From the NCBI RefSeq assembly GCF_003391395.1, contig NZ_CP024190.1:6014001-6078000 (forward strand): a DNA stretch of 64,000 nucleotides, read 5' to 3'. The notes under the pieces were generated by a model. It was not told the origin of the DNA, made no database searches, and saw nothing but the letters and a program-made list of their open reading frames with translations. The position numbers and the translations under genes are program-made. Below, piece after piece: positions 8,693-16,484 of the stretch. Origin of the DNA: Mycobacterium marinum (lineage in GTDB: Bacteria > Actinomycetota > Actinomycetes > Mycobacteriales > Mycobacteriaceae). Each line of letters begins with the position of its first letter. The first letter of the stretch is position 1.

Positions 8693-9949
8693 CTAGCCGG
8701 CGGCCGGCGGGCGCGTCATCACCCTGGGATGAAACCCATATCGGGGAGGGGCCGCCGAGGCGGCGAAGCCGCGCGCGGGTGTGCCATGAGCCGGCAAACC
8801 GCCAAAGACATGTTGGCTGGGGTCGGCGGCCGCGGCGGCAGCGGCAACGGAGCTGAGCGGAACGGTTGCAACGCGGCCCAACCCGGGCATCGAACTCGCC
8901 CAAGCGTTGGGTACCGACAGGCCCCCGATCTGGGCGGCCCTGCCAATCCCCCCGAGACCACTCGACACGCCCGACAACGGCAGTTTCGGCAGCGCTTGTG
9001 GCAGGGCCTCGACCGCCTTGGCGGCTTCCTGGCCCGCGTGCGCGGCAGCCGGGAAGAGACTGTGGGACAAACCGTCGATGTCTTTCAACGCCGTGGTGGT
9101 GAGCCGGAAGGGCGAAACCAGCCTGATATAGGTGTTCGATAGCGTGCTGGCATCCAGCGTCGACGACCCGGTGAGACCCGCTACCAGTGCGCCGAGTGCG
9201 CCGCTTAACACGATCCCGTCGCCGTTGGGCGTCCACTTCCAGCCGATCAGGCCGAGCGCACGCAAGATCTGTTCCGGCGAGGGCACCAACGCCGCCTCCG
9301 AGAGTCCCCGCAGCGCGTTGGGCAGCTGTTCCACCAATTGCTGCAACGACTGCGCATCCCCCGCGAGGAGATCGCCGGTGGCCCGGCCGACTGCGGCGGC
9401 CTGAGCGGCCGGTCCGTTCGCGGTGGTAGCGGGCCGAGGCGGAACGAACGAGGTCAGGTCGGCCGCCGCCGCGGCCGTCGCCGCATATTGGTACATCGCA
9501 TTCGCGTCCTGAGCCCACATTTCGGCGTACTCGGCTTCCACTACCGCGATGGCCGGGGTGTTCTGACCGAAGAGGTTGGTCGCCACCAGCGTCGCCAACA
9601 TCGCCCGATTGGCGGCTACCACCGCGGGCGGCACTATCCCGGCAAACGCCGCCTCGTAGGCACTCGCCGCCGCCGCCGCTTGCCTCCCGACCTGTTCAGC
9701 CTGCGCGGCGGTTGCGCTCAGCCAGGCCAGATGCGGCGCGGCAGCAGCCGACATGGCCGCGGCGGCGGGCCCCGACCATGGTCCGGAAACCAGCCCGGAC
9801 AGCAGTGAACGATAAGAGTTCGCAGTGCACTGCAACTCGGCGCCCAGCGCCTGCCAAGCCGCCGCGGCGGCCAACATCGATCCTGAACCGGGTCCGGAAT
9901 ACATCAACGTGGAGTTGACTTCTGGCGGTAGGAGCGCGAAATCCAGCAT
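8693..9949 (-). CDS. PPE family protein, PPE-SVP subfamily
   Basis: A 418-residue PPE protein. The N-terminal ~180-residue helical domain starts MLDFALLPPEVNS, with the YSGPGSG loop near 18-24 and the WxG-type turn GPWSGPAA near 57. The C-terminal half has the SVP signature IGGLSVPNAW near 340 and ends in RYGFHPRV...PPAAG, typical of the SVP group. PPE proteins pair with the PE protein encoded just upstream and are exported by ESX systems, mainly ESX-5. It begins 12 nt after the PE stop. It resembles the second PPE of this island (11708-12949) along its length, which suggests local duplication. Confidence 0.93.
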   Translation of the reverse strand: MLDFALLPPEVNSTLMYSGPGSGSMLAAAAAWQALGAELQCTANSYRSLLSGLVSGPWSGPAAAAMSAAAAPHLAWLSATAAQAEQVGRQAAAAASAYEAAFAGIVPPAVVAANRAMLATLVATNLFGQNTPAIAVVEAEYAEMWAQDANAMYQYAATAAAAADLTSFVPPRPATTANGPAAQAAAVGRATGDLLAGDAQSLQQLVEQLPNALRGLSEAALVPSPEQILRALGLIGWKWTPNGDGIVLSGALGALVAGLTGSSTLDASTLSNTYIRLVSPFRLTTTALKDIDGLSHSLFPAAAHAGQEAAKAVEALPQALPKLPLSGVSSGLGGIGRAAQIGGLSVPNAWASSMPGLGRVATVPLSSVAAAAAAADPSQHVFGGLPAHGTPARGFAASAAPPRYGFHPRVMTRPPAAG

Positions 9950-9961
9950 GTGCGGCCTCGC

Positions 9962-10261
9962 CTAGCTGACCGCGACGGTGTTGGCGGCCTCGGTTGCCGC
10001 ATACGAACCAGCGGAGATACCCAGCACGGTCACCAGCTGATCCTGTACCGCCGCGGCCTGAGCGCTGATCGCCTGATACACCCTTGCATGGGCGGCGAAC
10101 TGGGCTGCCGTCAACATCGACACCAGGTCTGCCGCCGGGGGGACCACTCCTGTCGTCGGAGCTACCGCGACCTCGTCCCCGGCGCGCGCCGCCGAGTTGA
10201 TGGCCTGCAGCTCCAATGCGACTCCAGCCACAATCTCCGGCTGAGCAGTCACGTGCGACAT
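9962..10261 (-). CDS. PE family protein
   Basis: A 99-residue two-helix PE protein without extension, starting MSHVTAQPEIV after a strong AGGAGAG ribosome site. The frame is open upstream but lacks a ribosome site there. The C-terminal ESX export motif YxxxE is present as YAATE in GSYAATEAAN, followed by about 9 residues. It is the presumed partner of the downstream PPE protein, 12 nt away. It aligns closely with the other PE of the island (12963-13262): ADLVS.LTA.QFAAHA and the GISAGSYAATEAAN end are shared, as expected for paralogues. Confidence 0.92.
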   Translation of the reverse strand: MSHVTAQPEIVAGVALELQAINSAARAGDEVAVAPTTGVVPPAADLVSMLTAAQFAAHARVYQAISAQAAAVQDQLVTVLGISAGSYAATEAANTVAVS

Positions 10262-10956
10262 CGCTCTCCTTTCAAGAACCAATTGAGCCAATAACGTCCA
10301 GCGACGAACGGCGCTGACGCTGATCGGCAATCAGGCTAAGGGACTCAAGGGACCACAAAAACCACGAGAGATGACCAACACCAGGCGTAAACATCTTGTT
10401 CAGAATCGGTTTAACAACGATTCAAATTCAGCGACACATCTGAGCCCTATTTCACAATGCCCAAACGCTTCGCATTCGATGAATTCAAGTCCCCAAGGGG
10501 CGCAAAACGCGGCATGAGGGGAATTTTCGGCGCGGCGCGTGTCGTCGCCGACCAGCGGTATTAGCCAACCGGATTCGACCCCACCTGGCCTTTTGCCACC
10601 TGCAGCCAGCGCCTCCTCGGGGCAACCCCCCGGTTGACAGCGGAGGGCTCTCCGACGAAATCCGCCCCGCTTGTCCAGATTGTGTACGATGCTTATCAAT
10701 AGGGAAAGTATTTTTGTTGCCGTAGGACATATTGGCCCCGACCAACCGGAGATCAATGATTTAGGGGGCCGCCATGGTTTCGGCACCGCAAATGCGGAAA
10801 TAGGTAAGTGCACGGCGGTCACCCGAACGCGCGTCGACATCAACACCCAGGTCAACTGCCCCATAAACGGACTTACCCGCCTCCCGGGTATCACCCCCGG
10901 GAGGCGGGTAAGCCATCACGCGGCCCGATTAGGGCCGCTGCGTACCTGCCGCGGAC
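10262..10956. other. 695-base gene-free interval between esxV and the second PE-PPE pair
   Basis: No convincing gene is present. The interval is less GC-rich than its surroundings around 10330-10480 and 10680-10730. It holds the perfect hairpin at 10872-10912 just past esxV and probably the promoter of the downstream PE-PPE pair, which reads on the minus strand. Minus frames of up to 164 codons are open here, but they lack PE, ESX or other family features. Confidence 0.6.
10872..10912 (-). terminator. Perfect 17-bp hairpin downstream of esxV
   Basis: CTTACCCGCCTCCCGGG at 10872-10888 is repeated exactly in reverse complement at 10896-10912, with a 7-base loop TATCACC. It lies 44 bases past the esxV stop and is the probable end of the PE-PPE-esxW-esxV transcript. 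No long U-tract follows on the minus strand (TCCGTTTATGG), which is common for mycobacterial intrinsic terminators. Being symmetric, it could also act on the other strand. Confidence 0.75.
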
Positions 10957-11241
10957 TCAGGCCCAGCTGGAGCCGACGGCGCTGTCGGTCTGCGCCATGT
11001 TGTTGCCGGCGGCCTGAACCTTCTGGCCGTGCGAGTTGGCCTGCTCGTAGATCACCTGGAAGTTGCGACCCAACTGGGTGATGAACTCCTGGCAAGCCAC
11101 CGAACCGGCGCCGCCCCAGAAGTCACCGGCGGCCAGCACATCGCGAACGATGGCCTGGTGCTCGGCCTCCAAGGAGGCGGCCTGGGCGCGGATGAGCGCA
11201 CCGTGGGCGTCGACATCGCCGAACTGGTAATTGATGGTCAT
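10957..11241 (-). CDS. esxV: ESX secreted WXG100 protein, Mtb9.9/EsxV type
   Basis: A 94-residue WXG100 protein of the EsxI/L/N/O/V (Mtb9.9) group, secreted as a heterodimer with its EsxW-type partner. The WxG turn is seen as DFWGGAGS near residue 42, the start is MTINYQFGDVDAHG, and the end is MAQTDSAVGSSWA. It starts after a near-consensus AGGAGGACAA ribosome site. It follows esxW by 38 nt. As several near-identical paralogues exist in mycobacteria, the letter V rests on synteny with PE32-PPE65-esxW. Confidence 0.93.
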   Translation of the reverse strand: MTINYQFGDVDAHGALIRAQAASLEAEHQAIVRDVLAAGDFWGGAGSVACQEFITQLGRNFQVIYEQANSHGQKVQAAGNNMAQTDSAVGSSWA

Positions 11242-11279
11242 TGGTTTTGTCCTCCTGAATCGAAGCTGTCGGGCCGGTA

Positions 11280-11576
11280 CTAGCTGCTGAGGATCTGCTG
11301 GGAGGCCTGCTCTTGCTGCTCGTAGTTGTTCGCGTCGCGAACCAGCCCGTCGCGCACCCCGTGCAGCATGTTGACGATGTTGCGGAAAGCGGTGTTCATC
11401 TGGCCCATGGTGTCCAGTGAGGTTGCCGAGGCCATACCGCTCCAGCCCGCGCCGGCGATGTTCTGCGAGGACGCCCACATCCGGCGGGCCTCGTCCTCGA
11501 CGGTCTGGGCGTGCATTTCGAAACGGCCCGCCATGTCCCGCATCGCATGCGGGTCGGTCATAAAACGTGTGGTCAT
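11280..11576 (-). CDS. esxW: ESX secreted WXG100 protein, QILSS/EsxW type
   Basis: A 98-residue partner of EsxV, from the EsxJ/K/M/P/W (QILSS) group. The WSG turn is in AGWSGMAS near residue 45. The C-terminus is ANNYEQQEQASQQILSS, giving the YxxxE export motif (YEQQE) and the QILSS end that names the group. The ATG has a modest GAGAGGCA site. It lies 131 bases past the PPE stop and 38 before esxV, in the order typical of ESX-5-associated duplications. Confidence 0.93.
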   Translation of the reverse strand: MTTRFMTDPHAMRDMAGRFEMHAQTVEDEARRMWASSQNIAGAGWSGMASATSLDTMGQMNTAFRNIVNMLHGVRDGLVRDANNYEQQEQASQQILSS

Positions 11577-11707
11577 GCGAATGCCTCTCGTGTACGAGTT
11601 GTCAAATCCGTTGCTAGATCAAGGTGAATCGCGAGCCTCGCCCCTTCCCTCGAAGATCCCGCTGTACAGCAGTGCGATCACCCCGCGTTGATCGTATGTG
11701 TTCTTCG

Positions 11708-12949
11708 TCACCCTCCGGCGGGCGGGTGCACGACCATCGTCGGCTTGAAGCCATAGCGCGGTGCGGCGAAGTGCGCCGCCATTCCGCGCCCGACACCACT
11801 GGCGGGCATCAGTGGCACTCCACCCACCGCCGCCTGCGCCGGCTCGGCCGCGGCGGCCCCGAGGCTGTTGACCGTCACGATGGCCGGGTTCGCCGCGGCA
11901 CCGACGGAGTTCATCCACGAGGTTGGCACCGAAAGCCCAGTGACCGACGCCGCCTTACCGACGGCTCCGGTAATCCCGCCCAGACCGACGCCCGGAAGCG
12001 ACGGCAGTACCGCCGGCAATTCCTTGGCGGCCTCGGCCGCCGCTTTGGCGCCTTCTTGAGCGAACTTGGGCAGGTCATGGGCCAGGCCCACATAGTCCTT
12101 GAACTGAGTTACCGCCAACCCGGCCGGACTCACCCATTTGCTGAAGGTGTCCATGAATACGCCGGCATCCACTTCGGCGGAGCCGGTCACTCCCTGGACG
12201 ATGTCGCCCAGGGCGCCGCCCACGATGATTCCGTCACCGTTGGAGTTCCAGGCGTGCCCGGTCAAGCCGATCGCGCCAGTGAGGTCGGTGAGCCAAGGGG
12301 GTTCGTTGGATATTCCGGCCAGCTGCGAGAGCGCCTTGGGAATCTCCGCCAGTGCCTGTGAGTCCACCGCCCCGTTCAATGCCTGACCGACCGCGGCGGC
12401 CTGATTGGCCAGGCCCGCCGCGCTGACGGTCTGCGCCGCCGGGTCGAACGGCGCCAACTGCGCGGCCGCCGCCGACGAGCCGGCATAGCCGTACATTGCC
12501 GCCGCGTCCTGCGCCCACATTTCGCCGTACTGCGCCTCGGTGGCCGCGATAGCGCCCGTGTTCTGTCCGAGGAAGTTCGTCGCCATCAGGGCCATCAACA
12601 ACGCCCGGTTGGCCGCGATCACCGGCGGCGGGACCGTCGCGACAAAGGCCGCCTCGTAGGCTCCGGCCGCGGCCACGGCTTGACTACCGGCCTGCTCGGC
12701 AAGTGCGGCTGTGTTTCTCAACCACTCCACCTGGGGCATGGCGGCCGCGACCATGTTCGCCGCGGACGGCCCCTGCCAGGGCCCGTCGGTCAGTTCGGTC
12801 ACCAAAGCGTCGTAGGTGGACGCGGTTGCTTGCAGCTCGGCGGCCAACACGTCCCAGGCAGCGGCGGCGGTCAGCATCGGCCCGGAGCCGGGCCCGGAAT
12901 ACATCAGCGCGGAGTTGACCTCCGGGGGCAATTGCGCGAAATCCAACAT
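11708..12949 (-). CDS. PPE family protein, PPE-SVP subfamily (PPE65-like)
   Basis: A 413-residue PPE protein starting MLDFAQLPPEVNS, with YSGPGSG near residue 18, GPWQGPSAANM near 57, FLGQNTGAIA near 135 and the SVP signature VTGLSVPTSW near 330. The end RYGFKPTMVVHPPAGG is typical of this group. By position (PE-PPE-esxW-esxV) it is the PPE65/Rv3621c counterpart. I chose the ATG at 12949; the frame is open to 13099 through the PE gene in another frame, but that stretch is Arg-rich shadow. It is probably exported with the PE protein by ESX-5 or ESX-1. Confidence 0.93.
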   Translation of the reverse strand: MLDFAQLPPEVNSALMYSGPGSGPMLTAAAAWDVLAAELQATASTYDALVTELTDGPWQGPSAANMVAAAMPQVEWLRNTAALAEQAGSQAVAAAGAYEAAFVATVPPPVIAANRALLMALMATNFLGQNTGAIAATEAQYGEMWAQDAAAMYGYAGSSAAAAQLAPFDPAAQTVSAAGLANQAAAVGQALNGAVDSQALAEIPKALSQLAGISNEPPWLTDLTGAIGLTGHAWNSNGDGIIVGGALGDIVQGVTGSAEVDAGVFMDTFSKWVSPAGLAVTQFKDYVGLAHDLPKFAQEGAKAAAEAAKELPAVLPSLPGVGLGGITGAVGKAASVTGLSVPTSWMNSVGAAANPAIVTVNSLGAAAAEPAQAAVGGVPLMPASGVGRGMAAHFAAPRYGFKPTMVVHPPAGG

Positions 12950-12962
12950 GACCCGGTGTCTC

Positions 12963-13262
12963 CTAGCCGATGGTGGCCGCGTTGGCGGCCTCGGTGGCCG
13001 CGTACGAACCCGCACTGATGCCCAGCGTGGTGGCCAGCTGCTCCTGGACCGCCACCGCCTGGGCTCCAATCTGCTGATACAGCTGGGCGTGCGCGGCAAA
13101 CTGCGACGCGGTCAGCAGCGACACCAGATCGGCGGCGGCGGGCACCACGCCGGTGGTCGGTACCGCGGCCGCGACGTTCCCGGCCTGCACCGCCACGTTG
13201 ATGGACTGCAATTCCGCCGCAGTCGCTGCCAGCACATCTGTCTGCGCAAGCATGATCGACAT
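12963..13262 (-). CDS. PE family protein (PE32-like)
   Basis: A 99-residue PE protein, MSIMLAQTDVLAATAAEL at the start, with a YAATE export motif near the C-terminus followed by AANAATIG. It is the first gene of the PE-PPE-esxW-esxV transcript. A purine-rich site GAGGGAGAGGGAAA precedes the ATG at 13262; an in-frame ATG three codons later (13253) is possible. Thirteen bases separate it from the PPE gene. The upstream region is AT-rich and holds a 19-base palindrome. Confidence 0.92.
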   Translation of the reverse strand: MSIMLAQTDVLAATAAELQSINVAVQAGNVAAAVPTTGVVPAAADLVSLLTASQFAAHAQLYQQIGAQAVAVQEQLATTLGISAGSYAATEAANAATIG

Positions 13263-14078
13263 GAGTTTCCCTCTCCCTCAATTCTTAATTGCAGCAACAG
13301 CTTTCGGTGACCGATGACTGTCCGTCCCCCATTGCTGAAGCAGATCGCAGGACACGTTAGGGCAGATACGTAGGAAAACCACAGGCTTCACACAGCCTGT
13401 TCACTGCTGAGTCGGTAACAATTCATTTGCTGTGCCAAACGCGCAGGTAAATATCTTCTTTTGTATGAAACATATTTGAATCAAATATGATTTGAGTTCT
13501 ATATGAATTTTGCCGATATCGAAGACAGGCGCCTTCTGTCGTGCATTCCGGGCGAGCGACGGGGCCGCGCCGAAGGCCCCAGCCACCCGCCTCCGACGGT
13601 TTGTATCCCCGCTACACCCCGCCCGCGGCCGCCGTGGACAGCCCCCTACTAATCAACAAATTGCCGCTAATCAACCTGTTCAGCGGCGGATTCTGGCCGC
13701 AGCGCCGGGCCGCGATCCGGCGCTATCACCAGGACCACGGCCCCGGTCGCGCCGCGGCGGCAAGTACCCGGGCGGGGGTGGTGGCCCAACCGGGGCCCAC
13801 GGCTCGACGTCGGACTAGCCGACTCTTGCAAAGCACAAAAACTGGGTCTGCTATAGGGGTGCAGAATTGTTGAGCCAAACTTGGGTTGGATTGGAATTTT
13901 TCAACGTAAAGGTCGTAAATATGACATTTGCTGACAGTCTTTCGGGGGCCAATGTCCGGTCACGGGGGCCGGCGCTTTCCCAGGAATCAAAGATGAACAA
14001 GAAGTGAATTGAGAACATCTGGGAGCCGACAACGGCGCACCCGCCGGTCGACTCCGCGCGGCGACTAGGGTGCCAGGC
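13263..14078. other. 816-base divergent intergenic region between the PE-PPE-esx transcript and lpqG
   Basis: No credible gene. The stretch 13400-13530 is strikingly AT-rich for this genome and contains the palindrome at 13471-13489. The PE gene must be transcribed from here on the minus strand and lpqG on the plus strand. Plus-strand frames of about 100 codons near 13510-13870 are Arg/Pro/Ala-rich with no family resemblance. A second lower-GC patch lies at 13840-14000. AT-rich intergenic DNA in ESX islands is commonly bound by Lsr2 or EspR; here that is inference. Confidence 0.6.
13471..13489. promoter_or_regulatory. 19-base perfect palindrome, candidate operator
   Basis: CATATTTGA-A-TCAAATATG is a perfect dyad of two 9-base arms around one central base. 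It is in the AT-rich centre of the lpqG/PE intergenic region, about 210 bases upstream of the PE start. Length and symmetry fit a site for a dimeric helix-turn-helix regulator. I do not recognise the sequence as a known mycobacterial box, and it has no U-tract or GC stem expected of a terminator. Confidence 0.5.
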
Positions 14079-14825
14079 ATGCCAATCCAATGGAGCACAC
14101 CGGGATTCGCCCGCAGATTGATTGCCTTGGCCGTGGCCGGTGCGGCCGCCGGCTGCCTGAGCGGGTGCGACTCCCACACCGCGGCGGCGCCCGGCGCAAA
14201 TCCACGTCCGGTGACCGTGTTCGGGTCCGGGCAGGTGCAGGGCATCCCGGACACCCTGACCGCGCAGGTCGGCATTGAGTTCACTTCTCAGGACGTCACC
14301 GGCGCGATGAGCCAGGCCAACGCTCGGCAGCAGGCGGTCATCGACGCCCTGGCGAACGCCGGGGTGGACCGTAAGGACATTCGCACCACCGAGGTGTCGC
14401 TACAGCCCCAGTACACCAGCCCAGAGCCCGGCGCAGCGGCGGCGATCAGCAGCTATCGCGCCGATAATGCGATCGAAGTCAAGATCCGTCCACCCGATGC
14501 CGCATCACGCCTACTGGAACTCATCGTCAACACCGGCGGCGACGCCACCCGGATCAGTTCGGTGAGCTACTCGATCGAGGACGACTCGCAACTGGTCAAG
14601 GACGCGCGCGCCCGGGCATTCGAGGACGCCAAGAGCCGCGCGCAGCAATACGCCCAGTTGTCCGGGCTGCGGCTGGGCACGGTGCTTTCCATCTCCGAAG
14701 GAGTCGGCACCAGGCCCTCGCCCGGCGAGATGAACACGCCGGCGCCACGCACCTCGATGGTGCCGCTGGAACCAGGCCAGCAGACGGTGAGCTTCTCGGT
14801 GACCGCGGTGTGGGAGCTGACCTGA
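14079..14825 (+). CDS. lpqG: Lipoprotein LpqG, SIMPL (DUF541) domain
   Basis: A 248-residue secreted lipoprotein. The signal peptide ends in a lipobox, LSG-C30, in GCLSGCDSHTAA. The rest is one SIMPL domain: VTVFGSGQVQGIPDTL near 45, QAVIDALANAGVDRKDIRT near 87-105, RISSVSYSIEDDSQLV near 160, and a C-terminal VSFSVTAVWELT strand. SIMPL proteins are periplasmic or surface proteins of unclear role. Start ATG 14079 is preferred; a GTG nine bases upstream is possible. It stands alone, tail-to-tail with hpt. Confidence 0.92.
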   Translation: MPIQWSTPGFARRLIALAVAGAAAGCLSGCDSHTAAAPGANPRPVTVFGSGQVQGIPDTLTAQVGIEFTSQDVTGAMSQANARQQAVIDALANAGVDRKDIRTTEVSLQPQYTSPEPGAAAAISSYRADNAIEVKIRPPDAASRLLELIVNTGGDATRISSVSYSIEDDSQLVKDARARAFEDAKSRAQQYAQLSGLRLGTVLSISEGVGTRPSPGEMNTPAPRTSMVPLEPGQQTVSFSVTAVWELT

Positions 14826-14850
14826 GTTTCCGGTCGGCAGAGCGCGCTCG

Positions 14851-15459
14851 CTACTGGTAGACCCTGGGATCGAGGGTGCCGATGTAGGACAGGTCGCGAT
14901 AGCGCTCGTCGTAGTCCAAGCCGTAACCCACCACGAAGTCATTCGAAATGTCGAAGCCCACGTAGGTGATGTCGACGTTGGCCCCCACCGCCTCGGGCTT
15001 GCGTAGCAAGGTGCACACCCGCAACGACTTGGGTTGCCGGCTCTTGAGGTTGCGCAACAGCCAGGACAGCGTCAGTCCGGAGTCGACGACATCCTCGACG
15101 ATCAGCACGTCGCGACCGGCGATGTCGCGGTCCAGGTCCTTGAGAATCCGCACCACTCCCGACGACGACGTCGAGGACCCGTAGGAGCTGACCGCCATGA
15201 ACTCAAATTGCGTAGGCAACGGAATCGCACGGGCGAGATCTGTGACGAACAGCACGGCGCCCTTGAGCACCGTGATCAACAGCAGGTCCTGATCGCTGGT
15301 GTCGGCCAGCTCGCGATAGTCGTTGCCGATCTGGGCCGCGAGCTCGTCTATTCGACGCTGAATCTGCTCCTCATTGAGCAGCACGGATTTGATATCACCT
15401 GGGTACAACTCGCCTGCATGTCCGGGGGTGATCGCCGAGGAGCTCTGGGCCACGTGCAC
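14851..15459 (-). CDS. hpt: Hypoxanthine-guanine phosphoribosyltransferase
   Basis: Salvages hypoxanthine and guanine to IMP and GMP using PRPP. The roughly 202-residue protein has the PRPP-binding motif VLIVEDVVDSGLTL near residue 122, preceded by the flexible loop VSSYGSSTSSSG near 92, and FVVGYGLDYDERYRDL near 180. I chose the GTG at 15459 (next residues HVAQSSSAIT); a TTG at 15489 would add ten residues. It follows tilS, with which it is linked in many bacteria. Confidence 0.94.
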   Translation of the reverse strand: MHVAQSSSAITPGHAGELYPGDIKSVLLNEEQIQRRIDELAAQIGNDYRELADTSDQDLLLITVLKGAVLFVTDLARAIPLPTQFEFMAVSSYGSSTSSSGVVRILKDLDRDIAGRDVLIVEDVVDSGLTLSWLLRNLKSRQPKSLRVCTLLRKPEAVGANVDITYVGFDISNDFVVGYGLDYDERYRDLSYIGTLDPRVYQ

Positions 15460-15512
15460 AGCGTGCCATGTCCGCGCCCGAACAACCAACGCCAGTCCCC
15501 ATCTTCACCGAC

Positions 15513-16484
15513 TCAGATTGGCTCGGACCGCAGAGTCAGCAGGCCGCCACCTCGTCCGGCGACCAGACGCCGCGCCTTCAAATTCGATCCGACCGCCACC
15601 CCGCCCTGGCCTCGCCAGGCGGTGACCAGCGCGTCCACGCCCCTGATCTGCTTGTCGGTCAGCCCGATCGCCCCGCCGGCCAGCAGCCAACTGCGGATCA
15701 CTCGCCGACGCACTGGGTCGGGCAGCGTAGCCAGCACGCTGGTGTCCAGGCCGGAATCGACGACGGCGGTGGGCAGCGCCTCGGCGGCGATGGCGTCGAG
15801 CAGCTCGGTGTCCGCGCGCAGCGCGGTCGCGGTGCGCGCCAACGCCGCAGCCACACCCCCACCCAGCACTTCCTCCAACAGCGGCAGCACTTCGGCACGT
15901 AACCGCGTCCGGGTGAAGCGCCGGTCGCTGTTGTGCGGGTCCTGCCATGCGGTCAGGCCCAGCTCCCGGCACGCATCATGGGTCACCCCGCGACGCACCC
16001 CCAGCAAGGGCCGACACCATGGTGGATCGTGCGGACGCATGCCGGCGATCGAGCGAGCGCCCGAACCGCGGCCGAGCCCCAGCAACACCGTCTCGGCCTG
16101 ATCGTCGAGGGTGTGGGCCAGCAGCACCGGGCCATCGCGGTGGGCGTCCAGCGCGCCGTAGCGGGCGGTGCGCGCCGCCGCCTCCAGCCCACCCCCGGCC
16201 CCGGCCGGATTGCCCACCTGGACCCGGAGCACCCGTGCGGCCACGCAACCCAACGAGACGGCCTGGGCCCGGGCGGTTTCGCTGACCGCGGCCGAATCCG
16301 GCTGCAGGCCGTGGTCGACGATCAGCGCGGTGGTGGGCCGCAGCCGCGCCGCCACGGCGGTGAGCGCCAGCGAATCCGGACCGCCGGACAGCCCGATACT
16401 CCATCGGTCGGTGGCGTCGAGATGGGTCGACGCGAACTTCTCGACGGCCCTGCGCAGTTGCGCTACAGCACCCTGTCGATCCAT
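15513..16484 (-). CDS. tilS: tRNA(Ile)-lysidine synthase
   Basis: Modifies C34 of the CAU-anticodon tRNA-Ile to lysidine using ATP and lysine, which lets the tRNA read AUA. The 323-residue protein has the PP-loop SGGPDSLAL near residue 30, the second ATP-binding segment LLAHTLDDQAETVLLGLGRG near 117, and the WQDPHNSDRRFTRTRLR segment typical of TilS near 180. Its start overlaps the end of the upstream gene by 22 nt. It is the short, single-domain actinobacterial type. Confidence 0.93.
   Translation of the reverse strand: MDRQGAVAQLRRAVEKFASTHLDATDRWSIGLSGGPDSLALTAVAARLRPTTALIVDHGLQPDSAAVSETARAQAVSLGCVAARVLRVQVGNPAGAGGGLEAAARTARYGALDAHRDGPVLLAHTLDDQAETVLLGLGRGSGARSIAGMRPHDPPWCRPLLGVRRGVTHDACRELGLTAWQDPHNSDRRFTRTRLRAEVLPLLEEVLGGGVAAALARTATALRADTELLDAIAAEALPTAVVDSGLDTSVLATLPDPVRRRVIRSWLLAGGAIGLTDKQIRGVDALVTAWRGQGGVAVGSNLKARRLVAGRGGGLLTLRSEPI

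Noticed and set aside
10400..10894. A 164-codon minus-strand frame in the gap below esxV
   Set aside because: Its start lies inside the terminator hairpin. It has no ribosome site and no resemblance to PE, PPE or ESX proteins.
13510..13873. Plus-strand frames of about 100 codons upstream of lpqG
   Set aside because: Two overlapping frames with Arg/Pro/Ala-rich composition, not in any recognised family and starting in AT-rich regulatory DNA.
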